From assembly GCA_964535735.1 (NCBI GenBank), contig CAZHTM010000007.1, positions 15,719-79,718 of the forward strand: 64,000 bases of DNA, written 5' to 3'. The first letter of the stretch is position 1. Every line of letters starts with the position of its first letter. The notes under the pieces were generated by a model. The model was not told the DNA's origin. It was given only the letters and a program-made list of their open reading frames with translations, and made no database searches. This document shows, one piece after another, positions 27,587 through 36,527 of this stretch. The position numbers and the translations under genes were made by a program. Source of the DNA: J089 sp964535735. Its GTDB lineage: Bacteria > Fidelibacterota > Marinisomatia > Marinisomatales > J089.

Positions 27587-28455
27587 ACTCGACAAGCGAC
27601 CAGCACGCGGTCATCTCCATTATAATCTTTGATTAGTTCCACCTGGGTGTAATTGGGTGATAAAAACAAATTCAGGGCCTGCTCCGGTTGCGGGGGGCGG
27701 CCCACTTCCACCACCAGCCAGCCTCCTGGCTTCACCAACCGGTTTCCATTGGATGCCAGGTACCGCGTAAGTGTTAATCCATCGGCTTCGTCGGTGAGCG
27801 CTTGGCGGTCTTCGAATTCCCGCACTTCGGGCATCAGTGAATTATACTCTTCCTTGGTCACATAGGGCGGATTGGATACCACCAAATCAAAGGAATTGGA
27901 AGGCTCAAAGGCTTCCAAGGTCTTGTGCATCCATATCACCTTGGCGCTTAACCGCTGGGCATTGTTCTTTGCCATCCGGATCGCATCTGGAGAAGGATCC
28001 AATGCCGTAACCTCCGCATCGGGACGTTCCAACGCCAATGTGAGAGCAATGCACCCTGAACCGGTTCCCACATCCAATATGGCTGGCATTTTAATCCCGG
28101 CAATTTTATCTAACGCCACCTCTACCACACGCTCGGTTTCAGGCCGGGGAATCAAGATGGGAGGTTCCACTAGAAAGGATCGTCCATAGAATTCAGTTTC
28201 ACCGGTGATATACTGTATTGGTTCGTGGTTCAAACGACGTTTAATCCATGATTTCAGAGTAGACAGTTGACCGGCAGCAACCGGTTCATCAAAATTGAGG
28301 TAAAGATCCACCCGACGGTAACCCAGAAGATGGGTCAATAAATACTCCATTTCCAGGCGGGGAGAGGAAAACCCCTTCTCATGAAAATAGGTTTCTCCCC
28401 ATTGAATCAGATCAACAATCCGCCAAGTAGAACCGGGAGATTGGGGAGCGCCCAT
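27583..28455 (-). CDS. prmC: Release factor glutamine N5-methyltransferase
   Basis: Methylates the glutamine of the GGQ motif in release factors. A 290-residue protein with an N-terminal helical domain, SAM motif ILDVGTGSGCIAL (127-139) and the catalytic NPPY at 195-198. It lies directly behind its substrate gene prfA, a widely conserved pairing, and couples by ATGA to the prenyltransferase gene. The ATG at 28455 gives a normal N-terminus. Confidence 0.95.
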   Translation of the reverse strand: MGAPQSPGSTWRIVDLIQWGETYFHEKGFSSPRLEMEYLLTHLLGYRRVDLYLNFDEPVAAGQLSTLKSWIKRRLNHEPIQYITGETEFYGRSFLVEPPILIPRPETERVVEVALDKIAGIKMPAILDVGTGSGCIALTLALERPDAEVTALDPSPDAIRMAKNNAQRLSAKVIWMHKTLEAFEPSNSFDLVVSNPPYVTKEEYNSLMPEVREFEDRQALTDEADGLTLTRYLASNGNRLVKPGGWLVVEVGRPPQPEQALNLFLSPNYTQVELIKDYNGDDRVLVACRV

Positions 28456-28456
28456 A

Positions 28457-29518
28457 TCAGGCGCCTTTTAATTGCGCCTGTTGCTCAGCCAGTCGGAGAT
28501 TATCGATTAATTCCTGTAAATCTCCATCCAGAATTGCTTCCAATTGATGGGAGGTATAATTTATACGGTGATCTGTAACCCGTGATTGAGGAAAATTATA
28601 GGTGCGAATTTTGGCGGATCGATCTCCTGTGGAGACTAAAGACTTACGGGTTTCGGCCCGCTCCCGGGCAATCCGTTCCTGCTCAATGGCCAACAATCGC
28701 GCACGGAGAACTTTCATGGCGGCGGCACGGTTTTTATGCTGGGAAGATTCATCCTGACAAGTAACCACAAGCCCGGTGGGCAAGTGCGTGATCCGGATAG
28801 CGGAGTCTGTTTTATTAACATGCTGTCCGCCATGCCCGGAGGCACGATAGGTATCGATCTTCAAATCTGAGTCCAGGATTTCAACGTCGGCGTCTTCGGC
28901 TTCCGGCAGCACCGCCACTGTGGCCGCGGATGTATGTAGCCGCCCGCCCGCCTCCGTTTTGGGAACCCGCTGGACCCGGTGAACTCCGCTCTCGTATTTC
29001 AATTGTCCATAGGCGCCTTCCCCTTCCACGGAGAATACAACACTTTTGAAGCCACCAATCCCGGTTTCATTAAGTTCCAGAACAGCCGTTTTCCAGCGGC
29101 AACGTTCCGAATACCGGGTATACATGCGATATAAATCGGCGGCAAATAATGCCGCTTCTTCACCCCCGGTTCCGGCACGGATTTCCACGATTGTATTGCG
29201 GTCATCATTGGGATCCCGGGGCAGCATAAGCATTTTCAATTCTTCTTCTAATCGAAGGCGCCGTTCCTCCAGGTCCGGCAGTTCTTCCTTCACCAATTCT
29301 TTGAGTTCCGGGTCGCCACCTGAGAGGATATCCCGATCTTCTGCGATTTGTTCGCACAACTGGAGGTATTGTTCACACTGCTTGGCCAGGGGCTCCAGAC
29401 GCCGATGTTCCCGGGCGATTTCCACCACTTTATTTTGTTCCATGGCAATGGCGGGATCCGCCATTTTTTTACCCAAATCCTGATATCGTTCCAGGACGGT
29501 GCGGGCCTTCTCGATCAT
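28457..29518 (-). CDS. prfA: Peptide chain release factor 1
   Basis: Reads UAA and UAG stops. 353 residues from the ATG at 29518, where MIEKARTVLERYQDL matches the family start; upstream codons in frame lie within the DUF1385 gene. The codon-recognition tripeptide is PxT type (VPKTEAGGR), which marks RF1 rather than RF2, and the GGQ motif is at 230-232. The start overlaps the DUF1385 stop as TGATG. Confidence 0.96.
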   Translation of the reverse strand: MIEKARTVLERYQDLGKKMADPAIAMEQNKVVEIAREHRRLEPLAKQCEQYLQLCEQIAEDRDILSGGDPELKELVKEELPDLEERRLRLEEELKMLMLPRDPNDDRNTIVEIRAGTGGEEAALFAADLYRMYTRYSERCRWKTAVLELNETGIGGFKSVVFSVEGEGAYGQLKYESGVHRVQRVPKTEAGGRLHTSAATVAVLPEAEDADVEILDSDLKIDTYRASGHGGQHVNKTDSAIRITHLPTGLVVTCQDESSQHKNRAAAMKVLRARLLAIEQERIARERAETRKSLVSTGDRSAKIRTYNFPQSRVTDHRINYTSHQLEAILDGDLQELIDNLRLAEQQAQLKGA

Positions 29519-30492
29519 CAGATGGCCTCCGCCACATAGGATTGACCTTCCATCGATTCGAACTGATCGCCAAAAGCCGATTTCAAGGCATTTATAGCCA
29601 CCTCGACCATGTCGTCTTCTGGCGGCTGGGTGGTGATTCGTTGAAGCCAAAGCCCAGGGGCGCGGAGACTACGTAATACTTTCCCGGCAGTGGGGCGTGC
29701 CGTGAGTTTGATGATTTCGTAGGAAAGTCCCGCCACAAGGGGAATTAAGGGAAGGTGAAATACCAGTCGCTGAACTAATGTGAGCGATCCAAGCGCGGCA
29801 ATGACTGCGGTATCAAGCAGAGCAAAAAAGAGAATCGATGTAAGAAGGACAATAAAAATAAACGAGGTGCCGCAGCGGGGATGATACGTGGAAAAGGACT
29901 GAGCATGGTCAATCGTCACCGTCTGCCCCGATTCAAAATTAAACACCACCTTATGTTCCGCTCCATGATACTGGAACAGACGTTTCACATCACGCATAAG
30001 CGAAATGATCTTGAGATAAAGGAGGAAGAACACAATGCGCAAACTCCCGGCAGCCAGATTAAAAAGAAAGGCTTCTTTGTTCAGATGCAAAAGACGAGTG
30101 GAAATCCAATAAGGAGCCAGCATGAACAGAGTAAAAGCCAAAACCACCGCAAACAAGGTGGAAAATGCATTAGCTAGTTTCGTCTTTAACCCTGAATTGC
30201 TGGTTTCTTCCGGCAGGGCCACATCGGCGGACCACTGTAAGGTTTGCATCCCCATTTTCAGAGCTTCGAATAAAGACATAATACCGCGCAGAATCGGTTT
30301 TTTCCAAATGGTTGAAGTTTCTACACGGGAGGTAAAATCCCTTCGCTGAATTTGGATTTCACCCTCGGGGTTTCGCACAGCGGTAGCGTAGGCCCCGGGT
30401 ACGCGCATCATCACACCTTCAATCACCGCTTGCCCTCCTACCAAAATGGAAGGTTTGGCAACCAACACTGAAATCCATTTTTTCATAGACAT
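29518..30492 (-). CDS. DUF1385 (YqhQ-type) membrane protein
   Basis: 324 residues with an N-terminal domain containing VGGQAVIEGVMMR, the hallmark of DUF1385, and four or five hydrophobic segments in the second half. The biochemical role of the family is unknown. It often sits beside rpmE, prfA and prmC, as here. The ribosome site GGAAGG lies inside the 3' arm of the preceding hairpin (30497-30532), so translation may depend on whether that hairpin forms. Confidence 0.9.
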   Translation of the reverse strand: MSMKKWISVLVAKPSILVGGQAVIEGVMMRVPGAYATAVRNPEGEIQIQRRDFTSRVETSTIWKKPILRGIMSLFEALKMGMQTLQWSADVALPEETSNSGLKTKLANAFSTLFAVVLAFTLFMLAPYWISTRLLHLNKEAFLFNLAAGSLRIVFFLLYLKIISLMRDVKRLFQYHGAEHKVVFNFESGQTVTIDHAQSFSTYHPRCGTSFIFIVLLTSILFFALLDTAVIAALGSLTLVQRLVFHLPLIPLVAGLSYEIIKLTARPTAGKVLRSLRAPGLWLQRITTQPPEDDMVEVAINALKSAFGDQFESMEGQSYVAEAI

Positions 30493-30496
30493 AAAA

Positions 30497-30532
30497 AGGC
30501 CTTCCGGGACATATACATCCTGCGGAAAGCCT
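30497..30532 (-). terminator. Intrinsic terminator-like hairpin after rpmE
   Basis: On the minus strand AGGCTTTCCG (30523-30532) pairs with CGGAAGGCCT (30497-30506), 10 bp with one G-U, a loop of 16 nt and then TTTTT. The U-run abuts the ATG of the DUF1385 gene, and the downstream arm contains its Shine-Dalgarno. It can therefore act as a terminator, an attenuator or a ribosome-site lock. Confidence 0.65.
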
Positions 30533-30549
30533 GAATGATAATCAACTCG

Positions 30550-30801
30550 CTACTTAGAAGCGATCTGACCGTACTTTTTCCGAAATTTATCGATCCGACC
30601 AGCGGTATCCACTAATTTTTGTTTCCCAGTATAAAACGGATGGGTGAACGATGTGATGTCACAATGAATTTCGTAATGATCAACCCCATCGATTTTTCGA
30701 ATTTTCTCACTGGTTTGAGTGGACCGCGTTACGATTTCATCACCGGATGAACTATCCACAAATATAACGGGATGATAGTCGGGATGAATACCTTTTTTCA
30801 T
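30550..30801 (-). CDS. rpmE: Ribosomal protein bL31 (zinc-free form)
   Basis: Large-subunit protein of 83 residues, starting at an ATG with AGGAG six bases upstream (a TTG two codons earlier would overlap that site). SFTHPFYTGKQKLVDTAGRI is the conserved core. The CxxC pairs of zinc-binding L31 are absent (SSSGDE, HCDITSFTH keep only one Cys), so this is the C-minus or type B-like form. It follows an aminotransferase gene rather than rho directly. Confidence 0.95.
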   Translation of the reverse strand: MKKGIHPDYHPVIFVDSSSGDEIVTRSTQTSEKIRKIDGVDHYEIHCDITSFTHPFYTGKQKLVDTAGRIDKFRKKYGQIASK

Positions 30802-30814
30802 TTCCAACTCCTGA

Positions 30815-32020
30815 TTAAGCTAAGTTTCCCAATGTGTCGGCGACACGCTGAATTCCGCGTCGAATGGAATCCAGATCAGTGGCAAAAGAAAACCGGATAT
30901 GTCCCGGGGCGCCAAATCCATCACCGGGGACTGTAACCACCTTTGCCGAGTTAAGAATATACTGAGATAAATCAAACGAATCCTCAATTATTTTTGAGCC
31001 ATTGGTCTTGCCAATATAAGCCGAAAAGTCAGGGAATGCGTAAAAGGCGCCTTCCGGTTGGACGCAAGTAACGTTGGGAATATCACGGAGCAATTTCACC
31101 ATCAAATCACGACGCTCACGAAAGGTCGCCCGCATGGAGTCCACCGGTGACTGATCTCCAATCAATGCTTCGACAGCCGCTTTTTGTCCAATGGCGTTGG
31201 CACAGGAGGTGGCTTGTCCCTGAATTTTCGCCATGGCCGCAATTAATTCCCGATCACCAGCGGCATACCCAATTCTCCACCCAGTCATGGCGTAGGTTTT
31301 GGACAAACTCATGAGCGTCAGCACGGGAACAGAGGTTGTGTTCAACGCCGCCAGGCTGGTAAATCGGCCAGAATACACCAATTGCTCATAACATTCATCC
31401 GCCAAAATCACCCATCCGTATTTTTCAGCCAGCTCAAGGATTCGCCGATTGGCTTCTTCCGACCAAATTCCACCAGTAGGATTAGACGGGGAATTGGTAA
31501 TCACACCTTTAATCCGTGGAGATAGTTTCCGCTCCAGGTCGTCCCAGTCCGGTTCAAACTGGCGTTCCGGTACGGTATCAACAAAAACAGGCTCAGCATC
31601 GGCAAGACGGACAAACTCTGGGAAGGAAACCCAATAGGGTCGAAAGACCAGGACTTCATCGCCCGCTTCAAAAAGGGCTTGGCAGGCTGTGTACAGGCTT
31701 TGCTTTTCTCCGTTGGACACTAAAATTTGGTCAGGAGAAAAATGCAACCCATTGTCCCGTTCCAGCTTGGTACAAATGGCCTGTCGCAATTCAAGAAGGC
31801 CCGGTCCGGCGGTATACTTCGTGTATCCCTGATCAATTGCCGCTTTCCCCGCTTCCCGAATATGGACCGGGGTATTAAAATCGGGTTCGCCTACACTAAA
31901 ATTGATCACATCCTCACCCTGTTCCCGCAACTCGGTGGCGCGAGTTGCCATTTCCAGGGTAAGCGATGGTTGTATTTTATGGACGCGGGATGCGAACTGA
32001 AGTCGAACGGACGAGGTCAA
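30815..32020 (-). CDS. Class I aspartate/aromatic aminotransferase
   Basis: PLP-dependent transaminase of 401 residues, closest in pattern to the AspC subgroup of Bacillus and Thermus. The PLP lysine is Lys241 in SLSKTYAMTGWRIGY; the Asn and Tyr contacts are in SNPTGG and ADECYEQL, and the carboxylate-binding Arg in GHIRFSF. The start is TTG at 32020, which overlaps the Cas6b-like gene as TTGA; no closer ATG gives a full N-terminus. Probably makes aspartate/glutamate from 2-oxoacids. Its position between a Cas6b-like gene and rpmE is unusual. Confidence 0.9.
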   Translation of the reverse strand: MTSSVRLQFASRVHKIQPSLTLEMATRATELREQGEDVINFSVGEPDFNTPVHIREAGKAAIDQGYTKYTAGPGLLELRQAICTKLERDNGLHFSPDQILVSNGEKQSLYTACQALFEAGDEVLVFRPYWVSFPEFVRLADAEPVFVDTVPERQFEPDWDDLERKLSPRIKGVITNSPSNPTGGIWSEEANRRILELAEKYGWVILADECYEQLVYSGRFTSLAALNTTSVPVLTLMSLSKTYAMTGWRIGYAAGDRELIAAMAKIQGQATSCANAIGQKAAVEALIGDQSPVDSMRATFRERRDLMVKLLRDIPNVTCVQPEGAFYAFPDFSAYIGKTNGSKIIEDSFDLSQYILNSAKVVTVPGDGFGAPGHIRFSFATDLDSIRRGIQRVADTLGNLA

Positions 32021-33072
32021 AGGTCATGCCGTTTACGATGGTATTCTGGACTATTGTACTTCGAATCTTCATCCACGCCTTCATCATTGGGATCAACGTC
32101 TTTTTCCCAATCCACCTCTTTACTAAATCGGCTCCGTTCCTCCGGAAACGGTCCTGGGGGCGCATTAAATCCTCGAAATCCGCTTCGGCGGCGAACATTG
32201 CGACGCACCTTCCCAGGGACGTTTGGTCGTGGCTCACGCCGGGGTTTGGGCACCTCTTCGGCTTCTACGACGTCCATTCCCTCAGTCGTTTCTTCGGTAA
32301 TCTCTTCAGGGATTTCTTCCGGTTTTTCTTTTTCAGCACCCGCTTTCAGGTCTGATTCATCAAAACTGAACATCTCCGGATTGAATAATCCATAAATCGC
32401 ACCATAGCCGCGGGTAATGCCATTACCCACGCCCAAATAATTGGGGAGGATGAAATTGGTCCGGAATTCGCCATAGAAGGCCCCCCAGGCATTTTCATCC
32501 ACGGGTTTGGGGAACAGAGACGATAAAGATACTTTAGTATAGACTTTTTCTGTTAAATCCATTCCCATCTCCCGGGCGATAAATACGATATTTTGCCCCA
32601 GAAGTCGATTGAGGAAACTCACCCGCTCAGGATTATTCAAAAACCGGTAACGACTGCCAGTCATTTGATTTAATGCAACCCAGGGGGTGATAAACCGGTA
32701 GCGAATCAATCGGTTGGTGGGATGTAAATGATCATCGTTTTCTTCGATATCAACATCCAGAACCTGGAAGGTAATATTCCCAAAATCGAGCAAGTCCATT
32801 TTTTTGGCAATGGACAGGATGGCGTCCACGCCTTCTCCAATACCAACCAAATAGATTTGTTCATTAAGAATTTTAACCTGTACGCGGGGATAAAGGAACC
32901 GATCCCGATAGCGTCCATCCAACATAGGAACGATTTCTTCCTCAGGGAATAAACGCATCAGGACCCCTTTCACCTGATAAGGGGTCTTTTTAACCGGCTT
33001 ATCCGTAATCACCCGAACGGTTACTGATCGTACTGGAGGATATGCTTTAACTTGTTCTAATTCATTTTCCAT
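32017..33072 (-). CDS. Cas6b-like protein with disordered charged tail, orphan
   Basis: 351 residues. Residues 1-230 resemble Cas6b-type CRISPR RNA endonucleases. YPRVQVKI plus VGIGEGVDAI (61-85) match the YPLIQYK...IGEG core of the N-terminal domain. RYRFITPWVALNQ (124-136) matches the domain junction. GAFYGEFRTNFILPNYLGVG and TRGYGAIYG (197-228) match the C-terminal domain with its glycine-rich loop. The segment just before the YPxxQ core, usually LFHNH-like, reads IVPMLDGRYR (47-56) and lacks histidine. The tail (231-351) is acidic (246-275), then basic with RRNVRRRSGFRGF, then acidic again. No CRISPR array or other cas gene is nearby; neighbours are rho and an aminotransferase. The family call is from remembered motifs, with no search run. 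Confidence 0.68.
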   Translation of the reverse strand: MENELEQVKAYPPVRSVTVRVITDKPVKKTPYQVKGVLMRLFPEEEIVPMLDGRYRDRFLYPRVQVKILNEQIYLVGIGEGVDAILSIAKKMDLLDFGNITFQVLDVDIEENDDHLHPTNRLIRYRFITPWVALNQMTGSRYRFLNNPERVSFLNRLLGQNIVFIAREMGMDLTEKVYTKVSLSSLFPKPVDENAWGAFYGEFRTNFILPNYLGVGNGITRGYGAIYGLFNPEMFSFDESDLKAGAEKEKPEEIPEEITEETTEGMDVVEAEEVPKPRREPRPNVPGKVRRNVRRRSGFRGFNAPPGPFPEERSRFSKEVDWEKDVDPNDEGVDEDSKYNSPEYHRKRHDL

Positions 33073-33124
33073 AACTAAACCTCATCTATAACAAATGCTA
33101 GTTACACCAATGGATAAATTACTT

Positions 33125-34372
33125 TTATTGGCTCATTGTGTCCAGGAATTCTTCATTACTTTTTGTCCGCATCATTTTATCCCGCATGAATTCCATGCCT
33201 TCAATCGTATTCATCTCATTCAGCAGCTTCCGTAAAATCCACATCCGGCTGAGCACTTTCTTTGAAAGCAGCAATTCTTCTTTACGCGTACCGGACCTTA
33301 CCAAGTCAAACGACGGGAATATCCTGCGATCACTTAAACGACGATCAAGAACCAACTCCATATTACCGGTACCTTTGAATTCTTCAAAGATAACGTCATC
33401 CATTCGGCTGCCTGTATCTACGAGCGCAGTTGCGATAATCGACAAACTGCCCCCTTCTTCTGTATTACGAGCCGCCCCAAAGAATTGTTTCGGTTTTTTC
33501 AACGCATTGGAGTCGACGCCGCCAGACAGAATTTTTCCGCTGTGGGGAATGACAGCGTTATGCGCACGGGCCAGACGGGTAATACTATCCAGTAATATGA
33601 CCACATCGTCCCCAAATTCCACCATTCTCCGTGCCTTCTGCAATACCATGTCGGCAACGGAAACATGACGCTCCGGCGCCTCGTCGAAAGTGGAACTGAC
33701 CACCTCCGCATCCACATTTTGCTTGAAATCGGTCACTTCCTCTGGACGTTCATCAATCAATAGTATTAGCAATTTAGTTGCGGGATGATTGATCCGAATG
33801 GCATTGGCCAGTTGCTGCAAGAGAATGGTTTTTCCTGTTTTAGGTTGAGCTACAATCAATCCCCGTTGACCTTTCCCAATGGGAGCGATAAGGTCCATAA
33901 TGCGCATGGATAAATTTTTCGGATCGGTTTCCAGCTTAAATTTCTCCTTTGGGAAGGTCGGCGTAAAATTATCAAACAAAATGCTATTTTTAATTTCCTC
34001 CGGGGGACGCCCATTGACCATATCCAGTTTCAGCAACGCGTAAAACCGTTCCTTGGCTTTCGGGGGTCGAATTTGACCCGTAATCAAATGCCCCGTCCGC
34101 AACCCAAAACGTTTGATTTGTGAGGGGCTTACATAAATATCATCAGGACCCGGCATATAGTTAAAATCCGGACTGCGCAGAAATCCATACCCATCCGATA
34201 GAACTTCCAGAACACCGGCGGCGTACAACGCACCATTTTTATCGGCCTGACCTTGTAAAATTTTGACGATTAATTCCTGTTTATTTAAACCGGAAAAGCC
34301 CTGGATTTCCATATCGCGGGCAATCTGGGTCAAGGCTTTAATATTAAGCGCCTGTAATTCGTTGAGATCCAT
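33125..34372 (-). CDS. rho: Transcription termination factor Rho
   Basis: Hexameric RNA helicase that ends transcription. 415 residues from the ATG at 34372 (MDLNELQALNIKAL; AAGGA upstream), which gives the family's normal start; the reading frame is open further upstream without support. An N-terminal helix domain, an RNA-binding cold-shock-like fold (GYGFLRSPDFNY) and the ATPase with Walker A QPKTGKT, Walker B LLILLIDERPEEV and the Q-loop/R-loop region (LSGGVDSNALKKPKQFFGAARN) are all intact. Confidence 0.96.
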   Translation of the reverse strand: MDLNELQALNIKALTQIARDMEIQGFSGLNKQELIVKILQGQADKNGALYAAGVLEVLSDGYGFLRSPDFNYMPGPDDIYVSPSQIKRFGLRTGHLITGQIRPPKAKERFYALLKLDMVNGRPPEEIKNSILFDNFTPTFPKEKFKLETDPKNLSMRIMDLIAPIGKGQRGLIVAQPKTGKTILLQQLANAIRINHPATKLLILLIDERPEEVTDFKQNVDAEVVSSTFDEAPERHVSVADMVLQKARRMVEFGDDVVILLDSITRLARAHNAVIPHSGKILSGGVDSNALKKPKQFFGAARNTEEGGSLSIIATALVDTGSRMDDVIFEEFKGTGNMELVLDRRLSDRRIFPSFDLVRSGTRKEELLLSKKVLSRMWILRKLLNEMNTIEGMEFMRDKMMRTKSNEEFLDTMSQ

Positions 34373-34468
34373 CAAGTGGGTTCCTTTTAATTCACGTGTT
34401 GGGGAAATATGTCCTAAAGAAGAGAAAAAAGCTTCGCGCGGATACAAATATCTAAGAAGTAAATTACG

Positions 34469-35743
34469 CTAAATCACCCCATTGTCAAAACATTTATCAA
34501 AAACAGTGTACACCTGTCCAGCGATATAATGACTACCAAAGATCAGGCCCGGTCTGTTCGAATTCTCGTACCGTTTTAATTGTCGCAAAGCATCCATTAA
34601 ATTTTCCCAGCATTCATTTTCGACACCATTTTTCGTAAGTCGTTCACTCAATTCCCGGGCAGAAAGCAATCCCAAATCAGGCTCCCCGGAAACCCACAAG
34701 CGATGAAATTTTCCTTTAAGCGCCCTGGCCAGATGATCCAAATCTTTATCTCCCTTTAAGACCATCAGCCCCCAGGGTCGTTTGGCATAAACTTGCTTCA
34801 GAGATTTCAACACGCGATCCAATCCGTGAGAGTTGTGGGCCACATCATAATAGATCGGAGGCGCGGCTTGAAGTCGCTCCAATCGACCAGGCCAGTGAGT
34901 TTTTTCCAACCCGTTTGCCAACATATTCGCAGATAGGTGAGGAAACAGCGTCTGCATGGCAGTCAGGGCCACACAGGCATTTTCCATCTGGTGCCGTCCA
35001 ATGAGAGTCACCGTCCACGTCCGACCTCTCCATCGAAACGAGGATCCCGCAGGGTTGATCGATACTGTCCGACATGACCGAAAATCTACAGAAACCACGG
35101 GACTGTTGGTGACTTTGGCCATTTGTTTGAATAGGTTTCGAATATGGGGTACTTGTGCTCCGAGTACAACGGGAACACCGGATTTAAGGATACCTCCTTT
35201 TTCCCGGGCTATGGCAGTCAGGGTTGAACCCAGGATTTCCCGGTGGTCCCACCCCACGGGTGTAATTACTGTAAGCCTGGGGTTCAACACATTGGTAGAA
35301 TCTAACCGTCCCCCCAAACCCGTTTCCACCACGGCCACATCTACCTTCATTCGGTGAAAATACCAAAAAGCAAGTGCCGTTGTGGTTTCAAAAAAAGTAG
35401 CTTGAATTTGATCAATGGCATTCTTCGTGTTTTTCAGAAATTCCAGAATGGATTCATCATCAATCGGCTGGCCATTAACGCGAATCCGTTCATTAAAACG
35501 CACTAAATGGGGAGACGTGTACAGTCCCACTTTCAAACCGGCTTCCCGCGCCATGGATGCTATCATGGCCGATGTGGAGCCCTTGCCATTCGTCCCGGCT
35601 ACGTGAATTGCGTCCCAATGGTGATGCGGATTGCCGCAGGCTGTCAAAAGACGGCGGGTATGGTCTAATCCTTTTTTAATGCCCCGTCGTTCCAGGGCAT
35701 AGAGATACGAGAGGTATTGATCTAATTCAGGGGAGATGGACAA
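34469..35743 (-). CDS. folC: Folylpolyglutamate/dihydrofolate synthase
   Basis: Adds glutamate to folates, and probably also makes dihydrofolate. 424 residues, with the Mur-ligase-like P-loop GTNGKGST at 50-57, TSPHLVRFNERI, and the Mg/substrate motif ETGLGGRLDSTN. TTG start at 35743, overlapping murI by 17 nt; no ATG is close. About 100 bp separate it from the rho start. Confidence 0.93.
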   Translation of the reverse strand: MSISPELDQYLSYLYALERRGIKKGLDHTRRLLTACGNPHHHWDAIHVAGTNGKGSTSAMIASMAREAGLKVGLYTSPHLVRFNERIRVNGQPIDDESILEFLKNTKNAIDQIQATFFETTTALAFWYFHRMKVDVAVVETGLGGRLDSTNVLNPRLTVITPVGWDHREILGSTLTAIAREKGGILKSGVPVVLGAQVPHIRNLFKQMAKVTNSPVVSVDFRSCRTVSINPAGSSFRWRGRTWTVTLIGRHQMENACVALTAMQTLFPHLSANMLANGLEKTHWPGRLERLQAAPPIYYDVAHNSHGLDRVLKSLKQVYAKRPWGLMVLKGDKDLDHLARALKGKFHRLWVSGEPDLGLLSARELSERLTKNGVENECWENLMDALRQLKRYENSNRPGLIFGSHYIAGQVYTVFDKCFDNGVI

Positions 35744-36527
35744 GGGAAACGTTTTCCAACGAATGACCTAAAAAACGCTCGGCCACGGACTCAAATCGCG
35801 CCGGGAAATCGGTGACAAATACGTCCAACGTTCCCGGTTCCTGCGTGGAACTTAACAAGTCCAAATCCTGCAACTCCAGAGCCAGGCGATTTGCCACCGT
35901 TTCCGCCGAATCCACCAACGTCGTCTTGCCATCCACGATAGATTGCAGAAGTGGTTTTAATAACGGGTAATGAGTACAGCCCAAAATCAAGGTGTCCAAC
36001 TCCGCCAAGGTGATTTCAGACAGATATTTTTCCGCCACCATCCGGGTCACGGGTTCCATGAGCCATCCTTCCTCCACCAAAGGAACAAACAATGGGCAGG
36101 GCTGACTTACAACCTGGACATCAGGGTGTTTCTCCAACAGTTTCTTTTCATAGGCACCTGAACGAATTGTGGCCACAGTCCCGATGACCCCAACACGGTT
36201 ATTCCGAGTTATTTCCAAAGCTGCATCCACACCTGGCTCAATCACACCCATCACGGGGACATCTATGGATTTTTTAAGATAATCCAGTGCCAGAGCTGAG
36301 GCCGTATTGCACGCCACGACCAAGTATTTGGCGCCTCGATCGACTAAAAACTGCGCAATACCGAGAGCGTATTCCTGTACAAGCGTTTGGCTTTTATTCC
36401 CGTAAGGCACACGAGCCGTATCCCCAAAATATAAGAGCGATTCATTGGGCATTTTGGAACGGATGGCTCGTGTTACTGTGAGCCCTCCAAGTCCAGAGTC
36501 AAAAATTCCGATAGGCGCGGTGGACAT
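35727..36527 (-). CDS. murI: Glutamate racemase
   Basis: Makes D-glutamate for peptidoglycan. 266 residues with the two catalytic cysteines in VVACNTASA (Cys73) and LGCTHYPLL (Cys184), and the substrate Asp10 in IFDSGLGG. Start ATG at 36527 overlaps the amidase stop as TAATG, tying it to cell-wall metabolism. Confidence 0.95.
   Translation of the reverse strand: MSTAPIGIFDSGLGGLTVTRAIRSKMPNESLLYFGDTARVPYGNKSQTLVQEYALGIAQFLVDRGAKYLVVACNTASALALDYLKKSIDVPVMGVIEPGVDAALEITRNNRVGVIGTVATIRSGAYEKKLLEKHPDVQVVSQPCPLFVPLVEEGWLMEPVTRMVAEKYLSEITLAELDTLILGCTHYPLLKPLLQSIVDGKTTLVDSAETVANRLALELQDLDLLSSTQEPGTLDVFVTDFPARFESVAERFLGHSLENVSLVHLP

Noticed and set aside
32017..33072. Ordinary hypothetical protein linked to Rho
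   Set aside because: The ordered set of YPxxQ, IGEG, ALNQ and glycine-loop motifs over 230 residues is too close to Cas6b proteins to dismiss, though it still needs a profile search.
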